This document shows positions 21,222 to 33,244 of a stretch of 34,055 nt of DNA, in pieces. The stretch lies in assembly GCA_900088475.1 (NCBI GenBank), contig FLMG01002090.1, positions 33,372-67,426 on the forward strand, written 5' to 3'. Both the position numbers and the translations under genes were made by a program. How positions within the stretch are numbered: the first letter of the stretch is position 1; every line of letters starts with the position of its first letter. The notes under the pieces are model-generated. The model was not told where the DNA came from, did no database searches, and saw only the letters and a list, made by a program, of their open reading frames with translations. The DNA is from Hyphochytrium catenoides (Eukaryota; Sar; Hyphochytriomycetes; Hyphochytriales; Hyphochytriaceae).

Positions 21222-23505
21222 CTAAACGTACTGCCGGCGGCGGGCTGTGATATTTATGGAGGTGATGATGAGTAACGGCGGAACGCTCTTGCCCACAACC
21301 TTTGTTTAGCCGAGAGCATATTTACTCAATGATCAGCTGGAGGAGGGATCAACAAGCAGTGGTCCTGCTGTGTTGATTGCCGACCATCTCTTGTTGCAGT
21401 GTGGACACCTTGTAACCACGGATCCAAAAATGTAGCCGTGAAGTGCAGTTATTAGCGGAGCCACTTCTTCTATCCTCCTCCTCGGTAATGATGTAAGCGT
21501 CACCCGACCAAAAGCATCATCCACCTTCACTTCGGGTCAGTCACAGCTTGGGGTTCTCTCTCTCCATCCTTATGTGTGGATGGCTCCCAGTACACTATCC
21601 AGAAGACAACAAAAGGGTTAGATTGACAGGCGAGCTTACCTAGGCGTTCCAGTAGTAGCATAGCAAAAAAAAATGGAAAGTTCAATGAGAGCATCAACAT
21701 TGTAGAAGGGGAATCAGAGTCTCCGTCCTGTCAGCTGCTGAACGCAGACCTCTGCTGTACGTGCTTTGCTTTGGGTTGCTCAGCAGAAAGGACGGCTCAC
21801 AAGGACGATCCATATAATATTGGAGTTGTTATTTCTCGACAACTTTGTTGGTGATGCAGCTTCATCATCTTCTGATAATTAAGTCTATCAAGAACTTTCC
21901 TCCGAAGCAGCATGAGGCAGATGGGCTTATACTACCTGGCGGCGGTGTAGTTCATAGGGAAGGTTCTCTCTTCGAATAGATATATCTTGGGCCAAGCGGT
22001 TTTTTGTTGATAAGGTCCCCACGTTTTCTTAGTAGCAACACAAGTCACCACAGTGCCATTTAACGCTGTACACACAAGTGTTCAGTGGATCACATCCTAC
22101 TGCGCAACTCATGTAGGTTGTCAATGATGTGATTGGTGGCGGTAAGCCGGCATCCAGGAACTCGTTTTTTGGACTGGAAGCAACGTTGCATTGCCTGAAG
22201 TATTGCGAACTTTGACGGTATGAACACCTGTTTTTGATCGCGTCCACAAGCCTTCCCTCCAGATTATAGTCTGGCAGCAGCGGGCTGGCTCATTGCCTGT
22301 TTATTACATTACCTGTGTGATGGAAGGGAGGAAGACTAAGGCTGTTTCTGCGGCATATCCTACTGAGGACAGCCCATTGACTAGCTTCTTCTGAGGCTTG
22401 CCCTCCTGCTCGAATCCTCGTTGCTTAGGTTTGCTTAGGTCGCCCCCATTGAGACCTTGCGGAATGTTTTTTTGGGCAGCTAGTGAGAAGATGAGGACGC
22501 GGTGGGTTTTGGATAACAAGCTCCTTATGATCCATCTTCTGGGGCAAAAGACCCACAGACGACTGGGAGTGTTTATGAAGCCATTGAGGGGCAAGAGTAA
22601 TTCTTGACGGTTGCAAAGAAGTGGTAAAGGAGTCGATGTGTCTGCGACGGAGGGTCGTCAGAGGAAGAGGAAAAAAGTCAGCTGTCACATCATCCACCAG
22701 TCTTCTAGCACTTCTTAGAAGAAGAGGAGGCTAGGTCATCTGCTATCGCGTAACTCGGCAGTGGCAACAAAAAATCCCTGCAGAAAGAGAACCTAGTCAA
22801 GGATAGCAGAGGAGTTAAACGAAGCCTGGACTTTCTTATTAGGAGTTGTTGGTCTAAACTATAAAACTTCAAGGGTAACGATGATAATGATGTTTGAAAG
22901 GAGTGGTTTGATCTCTAGTAGAAGGATGATAATGAGGCGGGCTGTGTACTGATCTCTTCTTTTTATAAAATAGAACAACGTTGGAGTCCATCGAGCTTTC
23001 CTAGCGCTTCGAACCTGTCTGTGGTGGAGCGGCAGCTAGCTAGCGGTCTACGCTAAACAACCACGATGGCAGTGGTGGCTTGTGCCATCATCGATCATCA
23101 ATTATCAAGATCGCGTGCGATCGTTGATGATAAACTCCTCATAATAAACAATAAGCCCACAGTCCCTGTGTAGAGCAGAGCACAACTACCGTTTCATACA
23201 TTGATAGAGTTGCAGAGTTCTGATTCTAGCTACAGTACGAATAATTCGTTCCTATTTGGTATTTGACTGCCGAATGAGGGTCCCTATCAGGCCTGTGGAA
23301 GAGGCACACATAAATCCTTGGTGTAACGGACGTTATGAGTAAGGTGGCACGGAAAGCCAGATTGGGAATAAGAGTGTTTTTCTTGCGGTTCTTAACAATT
23401 TGACTATATTGGATTGCAGATACTGACCCGCTCCGCGCTCAGTGGATCTAACTTTCGCAGGTGTGACGAGGAAGGGGAGAGAAAGAGGACGAGCAAGAAG
23501 AGGAA

Positions 23506-23506
23506 A

Positions 23507-23542
<36 letters not shown>
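23506..23542. repeat. (GA)n microsatellite
   Basis: GA-rich run on the plus strand with one AAAG interruption, in the 5' flank of the receptor gene about 0.75 kb before its start codon. The Leu/Ser-rich and Arg/Glu-rich readings overlapping it are translations of the repeat. Confidence 0.9.
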
Positions 23543-24279
23543 CAATAAGAGAGAAGAGAAGAGAGCAGGAACAGACAAGAAAGAAGGGAATAGAGCACGG
23601 AGCCTCCTAGCTGAGAAGCAGGAGGAACCAGGAAGAGAAGGGAGGACAGTTAGAAGGGTGTGAGGCACTGCACAGACACTGTGGGAGGCTCAGGATCATC
23701 TTCGATCAAGGTGGCAGAACGAAGACAGAGGGAAGAATGGGAAAAGATAACGGTGGGCACCGAGAAGCCATGAGGTAAGAGAGTCAGCCGCGAAAACCCG
23801 TTGCTTCTCTCTCTAGGCTCTCAGGCTTCCGTCGCCCTCCTTTACCAAGATTATATACCGGGCCATCACCTACCGTGATTGATTCTACTGCTGCAATGGC
23901 TGGGAAAGGAGAGCTGTAAGAAGTATGAGGACACCCATAGATGGCGAGATCCTGCATCTTGCTCATTGCTGGGCGACAACTAGGACCTAAGAACCTGGGA
24001 TGATCCTGCTACCATCATAGCGGAACGCTCCTCTCACACGCTAGTCGTCTTTGTTACTTGGAGCTGAACTAGCAGCCCTTCAGCAAGGCTTCCCCCATGT
24101 TTCCATCTAGCAATCAATCGTCCTGTCATTCCCTCCTCATGACCAGAAGAGCCACGGCCCTTGCGTTATCAACCGCATCATCTATAACGTATCTTGCCGT
24201 TATTATGATCGTCGCTTCCTTCTCCGGAACTATTTTTTAGACGATCTTCTGCGCCCAAGCGGCAGGGTCAAAGAGCAAT

Positions 24280-27200
24280 ATGGGCAGGGAGCGAAGAAGC
24301 TCTGGTCCTTTCCTTTCCTTCTTTACCTTTTTGATGCTCCTTGTTATAAGTGCGCGTGCCGCCTCTTCCCCTTCACCCTCAGCCCCTTTACCTATTGCCG
24401 ATGAATGTGATTGTAAAGATCGCACTGCCATCACGATTCACCTCTTCCTGCCCATCGACCCATTCGCGCCCTCTCAGGATGCTCTCTATGCCTTGCGGAC
24501 TGGCTTCTTAGAGGCCACAAAACGCTCCAAAGTGCGCTCACAGCTGCACTATCCGTCCGCCACTGACTTTGTCGATCTCTATTTTAGCAACCAGACGATA
24601 GCAATGACGGGACTTCTCCATACCTTTCTACAAGGCCAAGAGGGAAGAGAAGATGAAGGAAAAACAGATTCTCTCTTGGTCTACTATATCGCAGGCGTTG
24701 ATGATAGGGTAGCAGCTCTGAGAGAGAGAGGTTATCGCGTCTTTACCTTGGGTGGCGTGCCCTCGGACATGTCTCATTCGAGGGCCCTACACATCGGAAT
24801 GGACGACTATGAAGCTGGTCGACTGTTGGGAGAGTCATTTGTTCATAAGAAGTGCTCCTCGAAGACCATTTGTTTTCAAGACTCTACTCATTCCGCGTCC
24901 CGTATGCGCTGTCAAGGCTTTATGGATGCTATTGCCGCTTCGGGGCCAGAGGAGAGCCCAAAAGTCGTCGTCCTGGATGGACTCTCTGTAGATGAGATGA
25001 AGAGGAAGCTGGAAGCTGGCCTCCCCGGTGCATCTGGAGTTTTCATCCAGAGTCTTCAATCCCTGAACCTCCAGAGCTGGACAGAGGTTCTCAGAGCTTT
25101 TCGGGGGCAAGGGAGTACCCTGTTCTCTCCTTCCTCCTCCCCCTCCTCTTCGTTATCTACGCCTCCAAAATCTTCTTCCTGCGTGGGCAGTGTTGGCCAT
25201 ACAAGGAATGGGGAACTTTTGTTACGGGAGGGGCTCTTGGACGTCCTCTATACAGACCAGCCGTACCTTCAGGGGTTCCTCTCTCTCTTTCTTATGACGT
25301 ATTATCACACCACTGGCATGAAGCCACGGAATATCAATAGTACACTGCACGCCGGACCTCGTCCCTCGTATCCTGGAACAGAGGCGGAAAGTGATGAGAA
25401 GGGCAGCGGTCAGAGACAGGGAAAGGGCGGAGAGATGGCAGGCAAGTGGACCAAGGAGAGCGTACGTTATCGTTTCTTGACTCATGGCAACGGTGCAGAT
25501 TCTTTCTGGGCCAGTTATAAGAATGCTACACTCACCGCCGTGGAGGATATCGGTCTCCCTTTCACAGACTGCACATCCCTCTCCCTCTCTCCATCCAGTT
25601 TATCTTCTTCTCTCTCATCTTCCACGTTTCCTTCTCTCTCGAACAATGGTGCTTCTTGTACCTCGGCCTCTACGGACTCGTTTCGGTATATCTACGGCGT
25701 AGGACACAATGCTGAGCTGGAGCTGATGGGTCCCCATCTCCAGCGCTTTATAGAAGAAAATGCATCTGCTGTCATACTGTCTATCCCCTCTTTCACAGCA
25801 CTAAATGCTTCCCTTCAGGCTCTTTCCCGCTCAGGAATTCCATTCTTCACAGTCAATGCTGGAGACAAGCTAGAGTCCGCGATGGGCATCAAGCCCATAC
25901 ATTATATAGGCCAGGTCGAAACCTATGCGGGCTTACAGGCAGGCAGGATGATGAAGAATATAACGAAAGGAGATGCTCTTTGCCTCCTTTTTCCTGACCA
26001 AGTGAATCAGCAGGAGCGCTGTGATGGCTTCGAACGGGGCCTAGGAAGGACAGTCCATAGATTATCTTCGAGTTATGACGGGAACATTGTTCAGCAGAAT
26101 CTTCTCTCCTTTCTTTCTTCTCAGTCCTCTCTCTCCTCTGACAACTCCTCGACGAATGTATCCGTAGAGTCAATATTGGCCACATCCGGCGCTGTGTCTC
26201 TCTCTGTCCTGCATTCCCTCTCGGTCTGGGGCACATTCTCCCAATACAAAGTGGGGACTTTCGACAACATGCCTAAATTGCGTAGCTCTCTTCAGGAGAA
26301 AGAGCTATTTTTCTCCATTGATCAGCAGCAGGGCCTGCAGGCGTACAGCTCTGTCATTCTGGCGCATTTGTATGCAATGACAGGGCAAAGGCTGGTTGAC
26401 GATTCAATCTTCACAGGGCCGGCCTTCATGCTGCAGTCGGACTCCATTCAGGAACTTGCCTGTCAGTATGAGAGGACATGCGCCTCTATAGGGCTTGCTG
26501 CTTCTCTCTCCTCTCCTCATACTTCTTCTGCCTCTCCGACGGTTGCCTCTTCCGCGTCAGTGCTCCCTTCGGCAACTGGGACGACATCTTGCAGGAAAGA
26601 TTGGATTGGCGATGGCTGGTGCGATGAGGAGAATAATAAGAAAGAATGTCAGGTACGGACACAGAAAGAAAGGGAGGAGGGGTCCAGTTGCTACGGGTCC
26701 CGGTTTGGCAATGTCCTCTCCTATGGTACTTACTTTTCTCTGCACTTACCTCCTCGGCATTCAGTGGGATGGCGGAGACTGCTGTGAGCACAGTTGTAAG
26801 AGTTCTAGCTTCCTTTGTGGCACTGACTACTTCCAGACCCTTTACAACGCATACGACTGCAAGAAACCTCTATGCACGGCAGGACAAAGGCCAGCGGAGA
26901 GAGAAGGAGGAGGAGGAGAGATCTCGTGCGAGATATGCCCCAAATGTAAGATAATAGATGGAGAAAGATAGCTCTGCCCGGAGAATGCAAGCTCTATCGG
27001 TGGCATATCATAACAGCTAAAAGTGGAAGCTGACGGCGCCTTCCTCTCCTCAGATACGTTCGGCGTTGATGGCCGTAACTGCATTGTCTGTGTGAACAAT
27101 GTGCTCTCGAGGAGGGTCCAATGTATGGGAGGAGAGACTCTTCGCCCGGCTGTGGGCTTCTGGATTGACAGGCAGAGCCTGAAGGAGGAGTTAGGTGACG

Positions 27201-30200
27201 GCCAATCCTCCAACAGCTCGGTAGGTTCCTTCATTACTGTTTGGCTTCCTCCTTCTCGCGCTAAACAAGCTATGGAAAGAGGAGTCTCTGAGCTAGCCCC
27301 TGTCCATCTTCCCACTTACCAGCAAAGATGTCTAATAAATCTCTCCGCTCAGTGGCAGCCAGTCCCCTCGTTCAACGTCTAGATCCCTTTTCTCTCTAAA
27401 ATGAGAGCGATTTTGCCGCAGCTTCTTAGCGCGCGGTCCATCTTGCCCGCTTCTTTGGCTTGCTAAGCATCTTCTTTCTCCTGATGTCTCCTGCTTCAGT
27501 TTCCTCCTTCTCAGGACTATTATGAGGAGATTTTGAGCCGCCATGTCTACCAATGTCACCCCAACTGGTGCACGGGTAAGTGAGGAAGGCGATGCTCTAG
27601 AAGCTTTTCACTCTCCTCTCGGCGTATCTTGCCCAGCGCCGTCTGCCTACTACATCGCTTACAGCTATGACCTAGAAGATAGCGACCTCTTCCTATCATC
27701 TGTGCTCTGTGGTGTGTCATCACTGGCTGGAAGTCTTTGTTCTTGAGGTTACCTGCCATCTCTCTTGTTGCACTCTTCTTGGTCCTCTTGATTTTGACTC
27801 TTTTCGAACCTCCTTCCTTCTCTTCACTCCCTATCGTCGCTATTCTTCTTCAGGCCAGGCTTCCGACGCAGACGACCTCCTGCTTGGATACACTGCCAGC
27901 GGCTGCATCAAAGGGACGTTGGAAAGCTCTCCTCTTTGTATGGCTTGTGATGAGCTCCATGGGTATAGGAAGATGGGCGTGGAATGCCAAGAGCACGAAG
28001 GTGAGGGATGATAAGACGAGAACAAACAGTGAAGAGAAGGACAGCTCGTTCAGGGCGTGAGTTGAGGGAACCCAAGCGAGAGGGACTGAGAGGAGCTAAC
28101 TAGGGCTTCTCGTCATGTTGCTTCGGAGGAGTGATGTGTAGAGATTCAGCTCTCTTCTTCAACGCCAGAAGTAGTGCGAACATTCTTCCAAGCTGTTAGA
28201 AAGTTGTTACATTCCCTCACCCTCAGTTGTTTCTTTTGCTTGGCTTGTACACTTCTTCTCTGAGTACTGACATTATCGATGTCTTCTCTTCTCTCCTCTT
28301 ATGTGACCAGTTTGCTCTGATGTGGGTCGCCCTTACATCTTTGTGGCCTTTGTCGTTGGAGGCCTCTTTCTCTCTTTCTACGTCTTCACTTTCCAGCTAC
28401 GGAAGGACCGCATCCGCGATAATGCCAAGGTCTCTATCCTTCTCTTCTTCTTGCAAGGTAAGCGCCCATTCTTCGGTTCATGAGGCTACTAAGGCGTCGT
28501 TAGATCGAAGAGAGCAATTTGCCAGTGAATAATGGAAGAACGGCAAGACGTGGAGCAACAGAGAATGAGAGACAGGAAGTAGAGACGGAAAGAGAAGGTG
28601 TAGATAGTATAGGAGAAGTTAGACAGTGAGACGGCAATGAGAGTAGAATAATAGGAAAAACGCTGGACGGAGTTATGGCAGGGCGCTGGAGAACGAAGGT
28701 CGTTAGTCCTAAGTTCGACTCTCTCACTCACTCTCTTCTTTTCTTCTGGGATCTTGGATGGTTTCTATCAGTCCAACTGAGCTTCAGCTCTGCGGTACCT
28801 TCTGCTTCCGAGGAAGGAGCGCTACGATTCCTTCGCCTCATAATGCTAGATTTGCCTCAGATCGTGATCAAGGATAAGGTACTTCTTCCAGTTTCGTCTT
28901 TCTCGTTGTCGGATTCTCTCTCTCTCTCTGTCTGTTTCCGTCTCTCTTTACTCTCTCCCTTTCTCTCTCTCTTTGTCTCTCCCCCTCTCTCTTTCTCTCT
29001 CTGCTCTCTCTGTCTCTTTCGCCTTCTCTCTCTTCCTCTCTCTCTCTTTCCTTCTCTCTCTTTCTCTCCCATTCATTCTCTCTCCTTCTCTCTCTGTCTC
29101 TCTCTCCTTCTCTCTCTGTCTCTCTCTCCTTCTCACTCTTTCCTTCCTTCTCTTTCTTTCTCTCCCATTCTTTCTCTTCTTTCTCTCCTGCTGCTCGCTA
29201 CTTCGTGGTATCGCATGAAACTGCTTTCTCTCTCTGCTTTGGTAAGCCATCGTAGACGCTCGTCTCTTTCTGTCTATTGAATTGAAATAGTCGCGCTCTA
29301 CCGACATCCAACATGAGGAAGAGATCCTCTTACTTCCCTAGAGTTCTTCTCACTTCCCTCTTTTTTATTTAGCTGAGCCCTATCAACTTCTCTCGCTCCC
29401 TCTTACTTTCCTCGTTAGGGTTGCAGCCCCTTTGGGTATGGCACGCTTGTGGTTCATCTGGGCCTGCGCTCTCTTTGCGTTCTGTATTTCCTTCTCGTCA
29501 TCCTCTTCACCTGCGGACTGTACGCCGTGAAAGAAGGAAGAAAGGTACAACGCTGGCGGAGGACGCCACACAGTGAGCGGAAGAACACATTGATCGCACT
29601 GTAAGCGGACAATGACTCTTTCTTCTTGTCATTCCTTGCATCATTTCTTCATTCTCTCTCCTCTCTCTCTCGTCCCTCTTTCTTTCCGCGTTACTCTTTT
29701 TTCAAGCCATGGTCTCCGCCTCATGGTCTCCTTTACATTCTTCCTGCTATTATCTGTATACTCTGGCACTGTCCACATCGACTCTGTCTTCCCACAAAGA
29801 GATCCGCTGATGCCCTCTCTTGCAGCTTGCTATCAGTGCCTCTGGAGGGCAGAGTTAGAGACAAACTTCTCCTCAAGGTAAGCGCAACCACCAAGGCACA
29901 GACTCGCGGCAGATGGAGAACGGCAGACGAAGACATACCGACACACACAGAGAAAGAGAGAGACAAAGAGAAAGAGAGGGGAGGAAAAGAAAGGGAGAAG
30001 AAGAAGTGGAGGAATGGCAAGGAGATGTAAAAGCGAAAGATGACCACCACATTATCTGTCTCTCTTTCGCTGTCATCCGCCTCATCTCCTCCCCTAACCA
30101 TTTTTTGCTTCTCATGTCCTTTCCTTCCTCTATGAGCCTTCTCCTACCTTCCGTTTCCCCTTACGATCAAGCTTTCCTCTCTTCTCCGTTTCCGGGTCTC

Positions 30201-32887
30201 TAATCACTCTTGTCCTCCGTGCTGACTCTCCCTCCTTTGGCTGATCAAAATGACAGACGGCCCAGATCCATATCTATGTGCTTTTCTACCTTCTCTTCCT
30301 CCCCGCGTTCCGCATGGCCTCTCAGCTGTCAACCTGCATAAAGATAGGGAAAGAGAAGGTAGGGGCAAGTTCAATGTGTTCTGCGTGTCCATAATGATAT
30401 CTGAGCTTAGTCTGCCGTTCGACGTTAGCATCTGGAGGTCTCTCTCGTTCTCTCGTTCTCCTCTCTCTTCCCTTTCTCTTAACATTTCTTAGCGTCTCCT
30501 CTCCTTCTTCCCATCTCTCCTTCCATCACTCCTTCCATCAATCATCGCCGTTCAATGTTGGCATGTCTCAAGGGATCTAGTCATTGTGTGATCCTCTCCT
30601 TTAACTGAACTCTGGCAAACCCTCACTTTCTGTTTTGTCACAAGTCTCTTCAAAAGTTTCGTCTTTCTATCTCTCCCTCTCACTCTTTTCTCTCTCTCGT
30701 TCTCTTTCTCTGTCTTCCTCATCACTGACAGATTAACAAACGACTGCTGTCTCTTGTTCTCATATCTGTCTCCCACGTCTTTACTGCTCTCTCCTGAAGG
30801 TTCTCTTGGCAGATGCAAGTCTGGACTGCAGCGACTATCCTCTCGCGTTAGGCTTAGGCTACACGGTCTGGGTCCTTCTGTGCTTCTTTCTTCTTCTCCT
30901 GTCGCTTGCGCTTTATGCAATTAGAACGCTCTCTGAAAAGGAGGAGAAAAAAAGAACGAAGCAAAGAGAGAAAGAAGCCACCAGAACCGGGAAAGAGAAG
31001 ATCCAGAAAGAGATGAGCGAGTTCCCAGGTTCAGACCCTTGGACGAGGAGGCGGAAGGGTAGGAAGTCAGGGTCTTGTTTCCCCTTTTCCAACTCCTGCC
31101 TTCTTTGGACTTCCGGCGACGGATAGGGTCCTCTCCGTGTCCCTCTCTTCCTTCTGGCTGTTCTCCCTTTCTCTCTCTCTCTTTCTCTTCCCTGTTCCCT
31201 TTTGTAAGCCATACTATGACTCGACGTTTTTCTTGCGCTTGTTTGACTTTCTCTTTTTAGTCTGAAAGTCTCTCAAGGCCCCACACCCCTTCCCCTCTCT
31301 CTCTCTACGTTAATCTCCTCTCTTTCTCAGAATTTACTTTCTCTCCTCTCGCTTAGTTTGGCGAGCTCTCCTGGCGCCTCTGACGCACGACTACCGCCCC
31401 GGCATGGAAGGGTGGGTTGGATGGAAGGTGGGCCAACAGGCAATCATGGGCTACGCTCTCGACTGTCTCTGGCAGGTGGAGCGGAAGATACTGGTTCTTT
31501 GGGGACTGTGGCTCTTCTCCGTTTTCCTCCAGATAGCAGCACAGCCGTACAAGGGTGAGTAAACGGAGAGAAACTAGAAAGAGAGAAAGAGAGGGAGAAG
31601 AGAGAGAAGAGAGAGAGAGCATTGTCTACTTAGAGATACTAGAGTGGCCTTGTGATATTTTATACGGTAGCAATGGCCATCGAGTGAAAGATAGAAAAGA
31701 GACAGAACGGAGACAGGAGAGATTGAGGAGAGGAAAGAGGATAAAAGATAGAGAGAAAAAGAGAAACATGCACAAAGGCCAAAAACATCGTCTAATGCGT
31801 TATCCTGTCCGCGTCCATTGTACGGTGCTCCCTCTGTCCTTCATCCGTCCTTCATCCGCCGTGATCGTGTCTATTGGTCCTCATACGGCGCTCAGAACGG
31901 ATGCATAATCTTCTTGAGACTCTCTCCTGCTTTCTCTGCTTCCTCTCTGTCAACCACTTCCTCTTCTTCAAGACCGGCGTCTCGTCCCTTTCCTGGATTT
32001 CGATCGTGATGTCAACCTCCCTAATCTTTCTTATTGTTATCCTGCTCGCGGCGGTAAGTCAACAGTCAAGGTCTCCTTCTTCGTCTTTGCCATTTCCTCC
32101 TTTTGTCACCTCATTTGTCTCTCCTCTAAGTGTGCACAACCTTGTCCGTAGCCCTGCCCTCTCTGTCTCGTCTTTCTGTTGTGCACTCTCTCATGCTCTC
32201 ATCCTTTCAGGGTCAGGAAGATGTCCCTTTGTTCCTCACTAGGACGCGCTCTTCTCCTCCTTCTTCTCCCTATTTTTTGTCGCTTTTCTTCATCTCGTTC
32301 CATCTCTCTCTTCTCTACTTACGCTCTCTGCCTTGCAGATCTGGAGCTTTCTCTCTCTTTATGACCGGCCTCTCTCTCCGCGATCTGTCCACCCGGACGG
32401 TGGACAAAGCCAACAACAAGACACCGTTTATATCCCTGGCTCTCCCTGTTCCCAGCTCGATCAGCTGCAGCCTCCAACCACTTCTCTTCCTTCCTTTTCT
32501 CTACTTCGCCCTTCTGCGGCAACGGTAGACAGAGACGAAACGGACGACAGAGAAGGAAAAACCACGTCGGAGATAAGGAGAGAGAGAGATCTAGCGGAAG
32601 AAGTTCATGCTGCGCACTCACGGAGAGGCTCTGCGGAGCGCCTGAAGAGAGGAGAAGAAAGGGGAGAAGCACGAGAGATAGGGAACGACCAGAGACCTAG
32701 CAAGCTGGTGAAGAGAGAGGATCCTGGTCGCAGATCCTCTTCACAAGAAAGAGCAGGAGGGCCAGATGATCTCAAAAAGGCTCTTGCTCGAGTGATGAGA
32801 GAGGCATCAGGCAACGTAGGCGTTCAACCGCCTAATCCCTCTTCTAACGCGGAGAGACGTTCTTCTCCCCGAAGGCTGACTTCATAG
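24280..32887 (+). CDS. Multi-span receptor-like protein: two PBP-type domains, Notch repeat, Cys-rich stalk, 6–7 TM spans
   Basis: Thirteen exons: 24280–26652, 26765–26945, 27054–27220, 27515–27575, 27854–28000, 28311–28457, 28772–28878, 29419–29600, 29826–29877, 30800–31058, 31357–31554, 31896–32053, 32339–32887, total 4581 nt (1526 aa). All phases agree. Residues 1–28 are a signal peptide (FLSFFTFLMLLVISARA). Two domains resemble bacterial sugar-type periplasmic-binding proteins: about 45–345 (LGGVPSDM, HIGMDDYEAGRLLGE) and about 468–735 (SGIPFFTVNAGD, HYIGQVETYAGLQAGRMM). A Lin-12/Notch repeat starts at C771 (DWIGDGWCDEENNKKECQ), and the first splice supplies WDGGDCCEHSC. A Cys-rich stalk (792–976) has paired Cys motifs including PLCMACDELHGY. 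Likely spans: about 984–1007, 1079–1098, 1156–1181, 1270–1287, 1297–1316, 1324–1344, and perhaps one near 1028. A 182-aa charged tail follows (Arg/Glu/Ser-rich). Inferred role: plasma-membrane receptor that binds a small molecule through the PBP domains. The parts are recognisable, but I know no named gene. Exons 8–9 (29419–29877) are the least certain; the rest rest on strong motifs or exact phases. Confidence 0.78.
28914..29190. repeat. CT-rich tract in intron 7 of the receptor gene
   Basis: About 280 bp of (CT)n, CCTT and TTTC repeats fills most of the 540-nt intron between exons 7 and 8. Readings of it as Leu/Ser-rich (plus) or Arg/Glu-rich (minus) protein are artefacts. Confidence 0.9.
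31568..31619. repeat. GA-rich tract in intron 11 of the receptor gene
   Basis: A (GAGA/GAAA)n run begins 14 nt after the exon 11 donor. A tandem 11-mer, TCCTTCATCCG twice, lies further along the same intron at 31837–31858. Similar purine runs occur at about 29945–30012 in intron 9. Confidence 0.8.
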
Positions 32888-33244
32888 AGGCCTCTCTCTC
32901 GCTCTCTCTCACATTCTCTCTCTCGCTCCCTCTCTATGGGGAAATCCTTAGCGAAGCTTACGAGCTCTATGGACGAGGCAGGAGAGAGAACTGTGAGTGG
33001 AAACATGTCTCTTCAACATTCATTGGTCTTTATAATAGTAGAAGGCTGCTTACGAGAGAGACAGATGCCATGAGGGATCGTGGCGCAAGAGAAGAGAGAG
33101 AGAGAGCGAGAGAGAGAGAGCGAGAGACAGAAGAGCAATGGACAGACCCAAGATTTAGCGGGAAGAGCGAGACCACGAGAAGAGAGTAATAAAGAAGGCT
33201 AGTGATAGATAGTAACAGTACTGCCAGGGGCGCATGACGCCGTC
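32888..33244. repeat. Convergent intergenic spacer with CT and GA microsatellites
   Basis: This 357-bp spacer separates the stop codons of the receptor gene (plus) and the FAB1-like gene (minus). It carries a CT tract at about 32891–32935 and a GA tract at about 33089–33128. These form an inverted pyrimidine/purine pair that could fold back as RNA and may overlap both 3' UTRs. No gene is seen. Confidence 0.7.

Larger units (their letters stand above)
19238..24279. other. Gene-poor 5-kb region
   Basis: This region lies between the start of the AMPK-like kinase (minus) and the start of the receptor gene (plus), so it should contain two promoters. No ORF shows family motifs. Lys/Arg-rich readings at 20429–20638 and overlapping readings at 22304–22697 start with non-ATG codons or have no recognisable motif. 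It holds a GCT/CCT trinucleotide repeat, an internal telomeric repeat, a GA microsatellite, a tandem 10-mer TTGCTTAGGT twice (22421–22440), and an imperfect hairpin around GATCGCGTGCGATC (about 23095–23132). Confidence 0.5.

Noticed and set aside
22304..22697. Three overlapping open frames on both strands.
   Set aside because: None has a family motif or convincing splice sites; mutual overlap on opposite strands is what chance gives in balanced sequence.
28857..29307. Arg/Glu-rich frames on the minus strand and Leu/Ser-rich frames on the plus strand.
   Set aside because: They are readings of the CT tract in intron 7 of the receptor gene.
29341..29418. Earlier acceptor TTTAG at 29372 for receptor exon 8, giving LSPINFSRS.
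   Set aside because: In phase it continues into a frame that lacks the hydrophobic span; acceptor 29418 gives SPFGYGT and a clear membrane segment.
31358..31558. Gly/Ser-rich plus-strand frame over receptor exon 11.
   Set aside because: It is out of frame with the membrane-span reading (THDYRPG … ILVLWGLWLFSVFLQ), which fits both neighbouring exons by phase.
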